From positions 1-35,704 of the forward strand of contig CAJTZH010000019.1 of assembly GCA_910584325.1 (NCBI GenBank): a DNA stretch of 35,704 nt, given 5' to 3'. Each line of letters starts with the position of its first letter. Position 1 is the first letter of the stretch. This DNA is from an uncultured Lachnospiraceae bacterium. Its GTDB lineage: Bacteria > Bacillota > Clostridia > Lachnospirales > Lachnospiraceae. Positions 7,107 to 15,692 of the stretch are shown here, piece by piece. A program made the translations under genes and the position numbers. The notes beneath the pieces are model-generated. The model did not search any database, was not told the origin of the DNA, and worked only from the letters and a program-made list of their open reading frames with translations.

Positions 7107-9296
7107 ATGAATATGATGGTTAAAACGAATGTAATTAAGCGTAACGGAGAGGAAGTTACGTTTGATTTATCAAAAATAAGCAACGCTATCAGCGCCGCAA
7201 ATAATGAGGTAGATAATCTGCACCGGATGAACGAACATCAGATTAAAGCGGTTGCGCAAAAGGTTGCGGACCAGATTGAAGAAATGTCCCATGCCGTTCA
7301 TGTGGAAGATATACAGGATATGGTTGAGACCGGTATTATGGAAATGCGCGGTTATGAGGTGGCGCAGAAATACGTCCGCTACCGTTATAAGAGAGAGCTT
7401 ACCCGTAAGTCGAATACGACGGACAACGGGATTCTTGCGTTGATAGAGAATATCAACGAGGAAGTCAATCAGGAAAATTCCAACAAGAATCCTGCGATTA
7501 ATTCTACGCAGCGGGATTATATGGCGGGCGAGGTCAGCAAGGATTTAACGAAGAGAATGCTTTTGCCGGAAGACGTTGTGGAGGCGCATGAACAGGGGAT
7601 TATACATTTTCATGACGCGGATTATTTTGCGCAGAAGGAACATAACTGTGATTTGGTAGACCTTGAGGACATGCTTCAGAACGGTACGGTCATCAGCGAG
7701 ACAATGATTGACAGACCGAACAGCTTTTTTACGGCGTGTAACGTGACGACGCAGATTGTAGCACAGGTGGCGAGCAATCAGTACGGCGGACAGTCGTTTA
7801 CCCTGTCGCATCTTGCTCCGTTTGTGGATGTGAGCAGACAGAAAATCCGCAGAGCCGTTATAGAAGAACGTTCGGAGTGCGGCGAGCCGCTTGACGATGA
7901 CATTATAGACAGAGTGACGGAGAAGAGGCTTCGCACCGAGATAAAGAGCGGAATCCAGACTATCCAGTATCAGTTGATTACGTTGATGACGTGTAACGGA
8001 CAGGCGCCGTTTGTGACGATGTTCATGTATCTGGACGAAGTAGCGGACGGACGTCTGCGTGAAGACCTTGCAATGATTATAGAGGAAGTGCTCATACAGC
8101 GGACAAGGGGTGTCAAGAATGAGAAGGGTATCTGGATTACACCTGCTTTTCCGAAGCTTATTTACGTTCTGGACGAGGATAATGTTACGGAGGGTTCGAA
8201 GTATTGGCATCTGACGGAACTTGCGGCAAAGTGTACGGCAAAGCGCATGGTTCCCGATTATATTTCCGCCAAGGTGATGAAGGAACTGAAAAAAGGCGAC
8301 GTGTTTCCGTGTATGGGATGCCGCTCGTTTCTGACAGTTGAGGATAATCAGAGAAATCCTGACGGTAAAAGAAGATATTACGGCAGGTTTAACCAGGGCG
8401 TTGTGACCATCAATCTGGTGGATGCGGCGTGTTCTTCTTACGGTGATATGGATAAGTTCTGGGAAATTCTTGAAGAGCGGCTCGAACTGTGCCACCGGGC
8501 GCTTCGCTGCCGCCATGAGAGGCTTCTTGGAACGACGTCGGACGTGGCGCCGATTCTGTGGCAGCACGGCGCGCTTGCGCGTCTTAAAAAGGGTGAGAAA
8601 ATCGATAAGCTGCTGTATGACGGGTATTCCACAATTTCGCTTGGCTATGTCGGAATTTGTGAGATGTGCGTGCGCATGGTTGGAAAGAGCCATACCTCGC
8701 CGGAAGGGAAGGCATTTGCGCTTGCCGTGATGCAGAAGTTAAATGATAAGTGCGCCGAGTGGAAGGCAGCGGAGCACATCAGTTATTCCGTTTACGGAAC
8801 GCCGATGGAATCCACGACGTATAAGTTTGCCAAGCAGCTTCAGAAACGGTTTGGTGTTATTCCGGGCGTGACAGATAAGAATTATATTACCAACAGTTAT
8901 CATGTTCATGTAACGGAGAAAATCGACGCGTTTAGCAAGATTCAGTTTGAGTCGGAATTTCAGAAACTTTCGCCGGGCGGCGCAATCAGTTATGTGGAAG
9001 TTCCGAATCTTCAGAATAACATCGAGGCGGTTCTTGAGGTGATGAAATATATTTACGAAAATATTTTGTACGCGGAACTGAATACAAAAAGCGACTATTG
9101 TGAAAACTGCGGTTATGAAGGTGAAATTCAGATTGTTACGGACGATGCGGGAAAGCTTGTATGGGAGTGTCCGAACTGCAAAAACCGTGACCAGAGTAAA
9201 ATGTTTGTTGCAAGAAGAACCTGCGGTTATATCGGAACACAGTTTTGGAATCAGGGCAGAACACAGGAAATCAAAGACCGTGTGCTGCATTTATAG
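7107..9296 (+). CDS. nrdD: Anaerobic (class III) ribonucleoside-triphosphate reductase
   Basis: This 729-residue enzyme reduces ribonucleoside triphosphates to deoxyribonucleotides without oxygen, using a glycyl radical. The N-terminal ATP-cone (about 4-95, starting VIKRNGEEVTFDLSKI) is the allosteric site. The large barrel domain contains MTCNGQAPFVT and GCRSF. The C-terminal zinc site has Cys665, Cys668, Cys688 and Cys691. The glycyl radical loop RRTCGYIGT places the radical at Gly707. Length is normal for the family. The ATG has GGGAG at 7095-7099. The activating radical-SAM enzyme NrdG, often the next gene in related bacteria, is not adjacent and is not elsewhere in the window. Confidence 0.97.
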   Translation: MNMMVKTNVIKRNGEEVTFDLSKISNAISAANNEVDNLHRMNEHQIKAVAQKVADQIEEMSHAVHVEDIQDMVETGIMEMRGYEVAQKYVRYRYKRELTRKSNTTDNGILALIENINEEVNQENSNKNPAINSTQRDYMAGEVSKDLTKRMLLPEDVVEAHEQGIIHFHDADYFAQKEHNCDLVDLEDMLQNGTVISETMIDRPNSFFTACNVTTQIVAQVASNQYGGQSFTLSHLAPFVDVSRQKIRRAVIEERSECGEPLDDDIIDRVTEKRLRTEIKSGIQTIQYQLITLMTCNGQAPFVTMFMYLDEVADGRLREDLAMIIEEVLIQRTRGVKNEKGIWITPAFPKLIYVLDEDNVTEGSKYWHLTELAAKCTAKRMVPDYISAKVMKELKKGDVFPCMGCRSFLTVEDNQRNPDGKRRYYGRFNQGVVTINLVDAACSSYGDMDKFWEILEERLELCHRALRCRHERLLGTTSDVAPILWQHGALARLKKGEKIDKLLYDGYSTISLGYVGICEMCVRMVGKSHTSPEGKAFALAVMQKLNDKCAEWKAAEHISYSVYGTPMESTTYKFAKQLQKRFGVIPGVTDKNYITNSYHVHVTEKIDAFSKIQFESEFQKLSPGGAISYVEVPNLQNNIEAVLEVMKYIYENILYAELNTKSDYCENCGYEGEIQIVTDDAGKLVWECPNCKNRDQSKMFVARRTCGYIGTQFWNQGRTQEIKDRVLHL

Positions 9297-9304
9297 GATA
9301 TGAT

Positions 9305-10621
9305 ATGAAAATTTTGAATAAGATATTGACGGTGCTGATGGTGTTACTATCAGCACTGTGTGTTTTTATTTTAATTTGCGGAAATAATCCTGCCGTCTCC
9401 GAACGGATTGCAGAATTTTTTGACGGGAAAGACGGACAGACACAGGAGATTCAGACTGTAGAGCAGCAATCGACAGCGCAGACGGATTCTCATGAGACTG
9501 TTGTACCGGAGACAGACGCTGCGGACAAGGCGGTAAAAGCCGGCAGGGAGACGACGGAAGAGAATACCGTACAAGGAAACGGTTCTGCCAAGACAGAGCA
9601 AAAAAGCGTGGACGGACGCATGTATCCGTATTACGGGATGCTGGATGATAAGGAAAAGAAATTGTACAATCAGTTGTATGAGAAAATTCTTGCCATGGAG
9701 ACAACGTTTCGTCCTGTCGTCACGGTGACGTCACAACAGCTGAAAAATGCTTTTTTTGCGGTGACAAACGACCATCCGGAACTGTTCTGGCTGGACGCGT
9801 CGTATTCTTATGAGTATATGGCGGACAGAACCGTGATATCGGTGGATTTGATTATCAGCCGCGCGGCGGGAGATTTTCATAAGCTGCAGCAGGATTTCGA
9901 ACAAAAAGCTGATGAGATTGCACGTATGGCAGGGCGTCTGGAATCGGATTTTGAAAAGGAACTGTTTGTTCATGATTATCTTGTGGACAATATTGTTTAC
10001 GACGAGACGCATTATATTAACCAGAACGCCTACAGCGCTTTAATTGACGGGCGGACGGTCTGTGCCGGTTACGCGAGGGCGTTTCAGTATGTGATGCAGA
10101 AATTAGAGATACCCTGCTATTATGTAGTGGGTGTGGCGGACGAGGACCATGCGTGGAATATCGTGGAGCTTGACGGCGGTTTTTATAATGTGGACGTAAC
10201 GTGGGACGATACGGAGTATGGCAGATACAATTATTTTAATAAGACGGATGCGGAATTTGCCAAAACCCATACCAGGACAGGACTGTCTGTCAATTTGCCG
10301 GAATGTAACGCGGACAAGTATGCGGATATAGCGGTAGATAATATGGGGCTGGCCGTATATGATGATATGCAGAGTTATTATGACGCCTGCTACGACGCGA
10401 TTGTGGAAAACGGTACCGGAACATACGAATTCCGCTGCATTCTGCAGGGGGAAAGTCTGTATGAGACCTGGAGCAGGGAATGCGACGAAGAGCGCTATAA
10501 GGAATCCTATATGTATGCCGCGATTGCGGCGGTTTACGGGCAGAATTGTAAAATCCGCATGGAAGTCATGATGCTTGGCAAAGAGCGGTATCTGATTATA
10601 CACAAAATAGAAATGAGCTGA
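9305..10621 (+). CDS. Membrane-anchored transglutaminase-like (cysteine protease fold) protein
   Basis: This 438-residue protein has one N-terminal helix (about 5-25) and a low-complexity, Thr/Glu-rich linker (about 40-100). The transglutaminase-like domain of the extracellular type carries a Cys253 (GRTVCAGYA), His282 (DEDHAWNIV), Asp297 (YNVDVTWDD) triad. The domain would face outside and may act as a peptidase or amidase on surface proteins or peptidoglycan peptides. Classical cross-linking is not implied. The frame is open to 9245 inside nrdD, but the ATG at 9305 with AGGAT at 9295-9299 begins the hydrophobic signal. It lies 8 bases after nrdD, so co-transcription is likely. A link to nucleotide metabolism is not evident. 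Confidence 0.85.
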   Translation: MKILNKILTVLMVLLSALCVFILICGNNPAVSERIAEFFDGKDGQTQEIQTVEQQSTAQTDSHETVVPETDAADKAVKAGRETTEENTVQGNGSAKTEQKSVDGRMYPYYGMLDDKEKKLYNQLYEKILAMETTFRPVVTVTSQQLKNAFFAVTNDHPELFWLDASYSYEYMADRTVISVDLIISRAAGDFHKLQQDFEQKADEIARMAGRLESDFEKELFVHDYLVDNIVYDETHYINQNAYSALIDGRTVCAGYARAFQYVMQKLEIPCYYVVGVADEDHAWNIVELDGGFYNVDVTWDDTEYGRYNYFNKTDAEFAKTHTRTGLSVNLPECNADKYADIAVDNMGLAVYDDMQSYYDACYDAIVENGTGTYEFRCILQGESLYETWSRECDEERYKESYMYAAIAAVYGQNCKIRMEVMMLGKERYLIIHKIEMS

Positions 10622-10637
10622 CAGGTGGGGTGAAGAG

Positions 10638-11288
10638 ATGAAGTATGATTTGGTGATTTTTGATTTGGATGGAACGATTTTAAATACGCTGGAGGATTTG
10701 CATGACAGTTTGAATTACGCGCTTGGCAGAATGGGATTTCCTAAAAGGTCTTTAGAAGAAGTGCGGGATTTTGTGGGAAACGGCATCCGAAAGCTGATAG
10801 AACGCGCGCTTCCACCAGGGTGCGATGATAAAACGATAGAGGAAATGCTTGTGATTCACAGGGAGTATTACCGTGTACACTGCGCGGATAAGACAAGACC
10901 ATATGACGGCATTTTGGAACTGCTTGCAAAATTAAAACAGCGTGGAATACGGCTTGCCGTGCTTTCAAATAAGCCGGACTACGCGGTAAAGATATTGTGT
11001 GACAGGTATTTTCCCGGCATATTTGATAAGACATACGGATTTCGGGAGGGGATTGCAAGAAAGCCTGCGCCCGATGCCGTATTCGCTCTTTTGGAGGAGC
11101 TTGGCGTACAGAGAGAGCGCGCCGTTTATGTGGGAGACTCCGAGGTTGACGTACAGACGGCAAAAAACGCGGGGCTGGATATGGTGATTGTGGAATGGGG
11201 ATTCCGGAAAAGGGAGTTTTTGATTGCAAACGGAGCTTTGAATCTGGTGTCGGCTCCTGGGGAGATTTTAGAGAGAGCATTTGTATAA
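10638..11288 (+). CDS. HAD-superfamily phosphatase, phosphoglycolate phosphatase-like
   Basis: This 216-residue HAD hydrolase has motif I FDLDGT (nucleophile Asp9, acid Asp11), an alpha-helical cap after it, motif II LSNK near residue 115, and motif IV GDSEVD. It resembles the Gph/PpaX group that acts on phosphoglycolate or similar small phosphates. The substrate cannot be told from sequence. The ATG at 10638 follows GGTGGGGTGAAGAG and lies 16 bases after the transglutaminase-like gene. A terminator follows directly. Confidence 0.88.
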   Translation: MKYDLVIFDLDGTILNTLEDLHDSLNYALGRMGFPKRSLEEVRDFVGNGIRKLIERALPPGCDDKTIEEMLVIHREYYRVHCADKTRPYDGILELLAKLKQRGIRLAVLSNKPDYAVKILCDRYFPGIFDKTYGFREGIARKPAPDAVFALLEELGVQRERAVYVGDSEVDVQTAKNAGLDMVIVEWGFRKREFLIANGALNLVSAPGEILERAFV

Positions 11289-11325
11289 AAAGCCGGAAAT
11301 CTGAAATAGGTTTCCGGCTTTCTAT
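11289..11325. terminator. Bidirectional terminator between the HAD gene and pyrI
   Basis: AAAGCCGGAAA (11289-11299) pairs with TTTCCGGCTTT (11311-11321). A-rich and T-rich flanks on the two sides allow termination of both converging transcripts. Confidence 0.85.
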
Positions 11326-11326
11326 T

Positions 11327-11752
11327 TTATTTCCCATATTTCTCTTCACAATACTTGCAGCGGTATATCTGTTTTACCTCGTCGGTAAGAACAAAAATAT
11401 GCTTTAATTCCTGTTCAATGGAAGTAATACACCGTGGATTTTTACATTTGATGATGTTCGTAATGGTCTTTGGCAGAGTCAGTTCCCGCTTTTCGACAAT
11501 TGCGCCGTCCTTTATGATGTTGACGGTGATGTTGTGGTCGATGAATCCGAGGATATCAAGGTCAACCAAATCGATACCGCCCTCAATCTTAATGATGTCT
11601 TTTTTGCCCATTTTATTGCTGCGGGCGTTTTTGATGATGGCAACGCAGCAGTCAAGCTTGTCCAGCCCCAGATTATAATAAATCTGCATACTCCTTCCCG
11701 CCTGTATATGGTCTAAAACAATACCGTTATGAAGTTCGCCTACATTTAACAT
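11327..11752 (-). CDS. pyrI: Aspartate carbamoyltransferase regulatory subunit
   Basis: This 141-residue protein is the allosteric, zinc-binding partner of PyrB, which senses nucleotides. The N-terminal effector domain includes the conserved GIVLDHI start. The C-terminal zinc domain has Cys103, Cys108, Cys132 and Cys135 (KCKNPRC and RCKYCEE). The start overlaps the end of pyrB by 7 bases, so translation is coupled. The length is slightly below the E. coli protein but complete. Confidence 0.96.
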   Translation of the reverse strand: MLNVGELHNGIVLDHIQAGRSMQIYYNLGLDKLDCCVAIIKNARSNKMGKKDIIKIEGGIDLVDLDILGFIDHNITVNIIKDGAIVEKRELTLPKTITNIIKCKNPRCITSIEQELKHIFVLTDEVKQIYRCKYCEEKYGK

Positions 11753-12666
11753 ACCTCTACCTCCAGTAAAGTAAGGATTAACGCCATTCTCACATAAACG
11801 CCGAACTGCGCCTGTTTAAAATAAACGGCCCTCGGGTCGTCGTCTACCTCCACGGAGATTTCATTGACGCGCGGCAGCGGGTGGAGTACCAGCATATCGT
11901 CTTTGGCAAGAGCCATCTTTGTTTTGTCCAGAATGTAAAAATCTTTCATGCGGACATAGTCTTCTTCGTTGAAGAATCGTTCTTTCTGCACTCTTGTCAT
12001 ATAGAGAATATCCAGTTCCGGCATGACTTCCTCCAGCGTCTCCACCTCTTTGTACTCGTTGCCTGACGCTTCAAGCACATCTTCGCGGATATAGTCCGGA
12101 ACGCGCAGCTCCGGCGGTGAAATCAGCACAAACCGGATTCCCGTATAGCGCACAAGCGATTCAATGAGGGAATGGACGGTACGCCCGAACTTTAGGTCCC
12201 CGCAGAGTCCGATAGTTAAGTCGCTAAGGCGTCCTTTTAATGAACGGATTGTCATAAGGTCGGTCAGCGTCTGCGTCGGGTGCTGGTGTCCGCCGTCGCC
12301 TGCATTAATGACAGGAATGGAGGATTTGGTGGAAGCCACCATCGGCGCGCCTTCCTTCGGGTGTCTCATGGCGCAGATATCGGCATAGCAGGAAATGATA
12401 CGAATCGTATCGGAAACGCTGTCTCCTTTGGCGGCGGAGGAGGAATCGGCAGAAGAAAAACCTAGTACAGAGCCGCCGAGATTCAGCATTGCCGATTCAA
12501 AGCTGAGACGGGTACGCGTGCTAGGTTCATAAAATAAAGTCGCCAGTTTTCTGCCTTCGCAGCACTTGGAAAATTTGCCCGGATTTTCGGCGATTCTTGC
12601 CGCCAAATCCAGTAAATCGTTGAGTTCTTCAACAGATAGGTCCAGAGGACTAAGTAAATGTTTCAT
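11746..12666 (-). CDS. pyrB: Aspartate carbamoyltransferase catalytic subunit
   Basis: This 306-residue enzyme joins carbamoyl phosphate and aspartate in the first committed step of pyrimidine synthesis. The carbamoyl-phosphate loop STRTR is at residues 49-53, the HPTQTLTD motif is present, and HPLPR is near the C-terminus, all diagnostic of PyrB. The ATG follows AAGGAG. With pyrI overlapping downstream it forms the allosteric holoenzyme type. No pyr attenuator of the PyrR kind is visible in the short leader. Confidence 0.97.
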   Translation of the reverse strand: MKHLLSPLDLSVEELNDLLDLAARIAENPGKFSKCCEGRKLATLFYEPSTRTRLSFESAMLNLGGSVLGFSSADSSSAAKGDSVSDTIRIISCYADICAMRHPKEGAPMVASTKSSIPVINAGDGGHQHPTQTLTDLMTIRSLKGRLSDLTIGLCGDLKFGRTVHSLIESLVRYTGIRFVLISPPELRVPDYIREDVLEASGNEYKEVETLEEVMPELDILYMTRVQKERFFNEEDYVRMKDFYILDKTKMALAKDDMLVLHPLPRVNEISVEVDDDPRAVYFKQAQFGVYVRMALILTLLEVEVC

Positions 12667-12701
12667 GTAAGGCTCCTTATTGCTTTTAATTTTCTCATCA
12701 T

Positions 12702-12730
12702 ATTTTACTCTGAAATATTTGATTTAACAA
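12702..12730 (-). promoter_or_regulatory. pyrB-pyrI promoter
   Basis: On the minus strand, TTGTTA (12730-12725) and TAAAAT (12707-12702) are 17 bases apart. The transcript leader would be about 30 bases, too short for a PyrR-binding attenuator. Confidence 0.75.
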
Positions 12731-12760
12731 GAGGCAACTTGAAAAATTTCGGGTGATTAA

Positions 12761-12790
12761 TTGGCATAAATATGTTAAAATGCTTACAAT
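12761..12790 (+). promoter_or_regulatory. Promoter of the 12824 gene
   Basis: TTGGCA (12761-12766) and TACAAT (12785-12790) are separated by 18 bases, diverging from the pyrB promoter. Confidence 0.65.
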
Positions 12791-12823
12791 AGTAATTCAT
12801 TCATCAAGGTGGAGGATATTCTT

Positions 12824-13399
12824 ATGGCGAAAAAGAATCTTGTGAAAGGATACGGATTTGATATTTCGGGGGAAGCAAAGGAAGCGAAGAGAGAACTGGA
12901 GGCAGTTTTATACCTTACGGACAAGATTCAAAAAAGTTCTCCCGAGGCTGCCTGTAAGATATATCAAAAAATAGTGGAGCAGGAAATGTTCCATACATCT
13001 GTGGGGCGCGATTTTGTTACGGCGCTGGGCGCGTTCCTGGTGCAGAATCATTTTATAGAGGAACCGCTGACAAAAGAAGCCAAGCAACAGGATAGTGGGA
13101 ATGAGGAAGCGGAACAACTGTGCAAATCACTGGAGCAGCGGCTTTTACGTACAAAAAAGAGGTTGAATACATCGGTGATATTGAATATCCTTTTGGCGGC
13201 GGCAATCGCCGTAATGCTTTATATTGCCTCAACGAGCTCAAACATCAATATTTTAAACTACGAGACGGCGCTGGTGGATAAATACGCTTCTTGGGCGGAA
13301 GAATTAAAAGGCAGGGAACGGAACTTAAAGGAGCGGGAAGCGGCGGTAAAAGAGCTGGAGTCACAGTTTGGCAGCATCCCGGAGACAAATAATAAGTAG
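12824..13399 (+). CDS. Small membrane protein with C-terminal coiled coil, unknown function
   Basis: This 191-residue protein has an N-terminal soluble helical region and an acidic linker. One hydrophobic helix (about 116-137, VILNILLAAAIAVMLYIA) is followed by a charged segment of about 45 residues rich in Glu, Arg and Lys (ERNLKEREAAVKELE) that looks like a coiled coil. I do not recognise a family. The ATG at 12824 sits behind AGGTGGAGG. The in-frame GTG at 12809 lies within that ribosome site and is rejected. It stands 76 bases before the two-component system, so a functional link is possible but not shown. Confidence 0.7.
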   Translation: MAKKNLVKGYGFDISGEAKEAKRELEAVLYLTDKIQKSSPEAACKIYQKIVEQEMFHTSVGRDFVTALGAFLVQNHFIEEPLTKEAKQQDSGNEEAEQLCKSLEQRLLRTKKRLNTSVILNILLAAAIAVMLYIASTSSNINILNYETALVDKYASWAEELKGRERNLKEREAAVKELESQFGSIPETNNK

Positions 13400-13475
13400 T
13401 ACACATTTTTTTCATATATTTGTCGTACAATCAACATAATAACTATGACGGAATGATTGATAGGAGTGAAAACGT

Positions 13476-14156
13476 ATGGATAAAATGAAGATTCTTGTGG
13501 TAGACGACGAGAGCAGGATGCGCAAACTGGTTCGGGATTTTCTTGTGAAGAAGGATTTTGATGTTCTGGAAGCGGCGGACGGAGAAGCCGCGGTCGATAT
13601 TTTTTATGCCGAGCGCGATATCTCGCTGGTGATACTGGATGTGATGATGCCGAAGATGGACGGGTGGGAAGTATGCCGGGAAATCCGTAAAAATTCCAAA
13701 GTACCGATTATCATGCTCACGGCAAAGTCAGACGAGCGCGACGAACTGCTGGGATTTGAACTGGGCGTGGACGAGTATATCAGTAAGCCGTTTAGTCCGA
13801 AAATCCTCACGGCAAGGGTGGACGCCATTATTCGGCGGGCATATCTGGTAGATTCCAGTGAGATTTTAAGAGAAGGTCCGATTGAACTGGATAAGGCGGC
13901 ACATACGGTTAAGATTAACGGAGAAGAGATTGATTTGAGTTATAAAGAGTTTGAACTGCTGCTTTATTTTATTGATAATAAAGGGATTGCGCTTTCTCGG
14001 GAGAAGATATTAAATAATGTGTGGAATTACGATTATTTCGGCGACGCGAGAACGATTGACACGCATGTGAAGAAGCTGCGAAAAAAGATGGGCGAAAGCG
14101 GCGACCTGATTAAGACCATCTGGGGCATGGGTTATAAATTCGAGGTTTCACTATGA
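13476..14156 (+). CDS. OmpR/PhoB-family response regulator
   Basis: This 226-residue protein has a receiver domain (about 3-118) with the acidic pocket at DD (10-11), phosphoacceptor Asp55 in VILDVMMPKMDG, Thr82 and Lys104. A winged-helix DNA-binding domain (about 130-225) carries the typical ARTIDTHVKKLRKK recognition region and IWGMGYKF. AGGAG precedes the ATG. The next gene, its histidine kinase, overlaps by 4 bases (ATGA). The target genes and stimulus cannot be read from sequence. Confidence 0.96.
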   Translation: MDKMKILVVDDESRMRKLVRDFLVKKDFDVLEAADGEAAVDIFYAERDISLVILDVMMPKMDGWEVCREIRKNSKVPIIMLTAKSDERDELLGFELGVDEYISKPFSPKILTARVDAIIRRAYLVDSSEILREGPIELDKAAHTVKINGEEIDLSYKEFELLLYFIDNKGIALSREKILNNVWNYDYFGDARTIDTHVKKLRKKMGESGDLIKTIWGMGYKFEVSL

Positions 14157-15658
14157 GACATTCCATCCGGCTGAAAATTTCATTTATGATACTTGCGAGT
14201 ATTCTCTGTGTGGTAGCGGCGGTCATTGCGATGAATACGCTGTTTTTGGACAAGTTTTATATGAGGGACAAAGAACGGGCGTTTTCGTCGACATATCAGG
14301 TTGTCAATACGTATCTTGAAAACTATAACGGCGGTTCTATTACCAGCGAACAATTATCTCAGGGTTTGGAGAGTATTACGAGAACCAAGGGCATTTCCAT
14401 TATGCTTTTAAACAGTGACTGGAGCATCGTATATGCTTCAATGCGTGATGTGGAAGAATTTATGAATCGTCTGCGTGTGTCGCTGTTTACCAAGATTTTG
14501 TCGGGTCAGGTTTTTGAGGAAAACGAAGATATCATGCCGGTGATTATCACGGATAATTATACCGTCTATGAGATTTACAACAATAAGATGAACGACACAT
14601 ATCTGGAGCTTGTGGGCAATACGACGGACGGCAAAGTGTTGTATATGACGCAGTCCGTGAAAAGTATTCAGGATAATGTGGACATTTCAAACAGATTTAT
14701 TATTTATGTGGGAATCATTATTGCCGTTATTGCCACATTTGTCGCGTTTGCTATGGGTAATGTTATCGCAAAGCCCGTCAAAGAACTGTCACGGATTGCA
14801 GAGAGAATGTCGGAACTTGATTTTAACGTAGCTTATGAGCGTAATGACAAGAGTGAAATCGGCATTCTCGGAAACAGTATGAATAAATTGTCGGCGAAAC
14901 TGGAGAGTACGATTTCCGAGTTAAAGAGCGCCAATGTCGAACTTTTGAAGGATATCGAGACGAAGGAGCAGATGGATGAGATGCGCAAGGAGTTTCTGTC
15001 TAACGTCTCTCATGAACTTAAAACGCCGATTGCTTTGATACAGGGGTATGCGGAAGGGTTGAAGGAAGGAATCAGCGACGACCCGGAAAACATGGAGTTT
15101 TACTGCGATGTGATTATCGACGAGGCGGCACGGATGAACGGTATGGTCAAGCAGCTTCTTTCTCTGAATCAGATGGAGTTTGGCAGCGGACAGCTTGATA
15201 TTGAGCGGTTTAATCTGACGGAAGTGATTGACGGCGTGATTGTAAGAAATAAACTGCCGGCGCAGCAGCAGGAGATTACGATAATAGTCGATGCGCCGCC
15301 GGCGCAGGTATGGGTGTGGGCGGATGAGTATAAGATTGAGGAGGTTCTGACGAACTATCTGACGAACGCCATTCATTACTGCGAGGGTGAAAAAAAGATA
15401 GAAATCGCAGTCACGGTGCAGGAAAAAACGGTGCGTGTGAGCGTTTTTAACACGGGCAGTCCGATTCCGCCGGATGAGCTTTCTAATATCTGGGTGAAAT
15501 TTTACAAGGTGGATAAGGCGAGAACAAGAGAGTACGGCGGGAGCGGTATCGGGCTTTCGATTGTCAAGGCGGTTATGGAGCAGCATAATCAAAAGTATGG
15601 TGTTTTGAACAGGGAAAACGGTGTGGAATTTTGGTTTGAACTGGATGCGCAGGCGTAG
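14153..15658 (+). CDS. Two-component sensor histidine kinase
   Basis: This 501-residue membrane kinase has two helices (about 8-32 and 182-205) that enclose an outside sensor of about 150 residues, then a HAMP segment (about 203-255). The dimerisation/phosphoacceptor motif NVSHELKTPIA gives His287. The ATPase domain has an N box (NYLTNAIHY) and a G box (YGGSGIGLSIVK). It would phosphorylate the regulator encoded just upstream with a four-base overlap. The outside region is of no recognised type. Confidence 0.96.
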   Translation: MRHSIRLKISFMILASILCVVAAVIAMNTLFLDKFYMRDKERAFSSTYQVVNTYLENYNGGSITSEQLSQGLESITRTKGISIMLLNSDWSIVYASMRDVEEFMNRLRVSLFTKILSGQVFEENEDIMPVIITDNYTVYEIYNNKMNDTYLELVGNTTDGKVLYMTQSVKSIQDNVDISNRFIIYVGIIIAVIATFVAFAMGNVIAKPVKELSRIAERMSELDFNVAYERNDKSEIGILGNSMNKLSAKLESTISELKSANVELLKDIETKEQMDEMRKEFLSNVSHELKTPIALIQGYAEGLKEGISDDPENMEFYCDVIIDEAARMNGMVKQLLSLNQMEFGSGQLDIERFNLTEVIDGVIVRNKLPAQQQEITIIVDAPPAQVWVWADEYKIEEVLTNYLTNAIHYCEGEKKIEIAVTVQEKTVRVSVFNTGSPIPPDELSNIWVKFYKVDKARTREYGGSGIGLSIVKAVMEQHNQKYGVLNRENGVEFWFELDAQA

Positions 15659-15692
15659 CTCAATAGCAGACTGATAAAAGGTGCGTGATGAA

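Noticed and set aside
7545..8693. A 382-codon open frame on the minus strand inside nrdD
   Set aside because: It lies wholly opposite the conserved NrdD coding sequence, has no ribosome site or promoter, and its translation is a biased Arg/His/Leu-rich sequence typical of an antisense shadow.
8739..9290. A 183-codon minus-strand frame opposite the end of nrdD
   Set aside because: It is antisense to the zinc and glycyl radical region of NrdD; no independent gene signal.
10741..11349. A 202-codon minus-strand frame opposite the HAD phosphatase
   Set aside because: It covers the HAD motifs on the other strand, crosses the bidirectional terminator and has unnatural composition.
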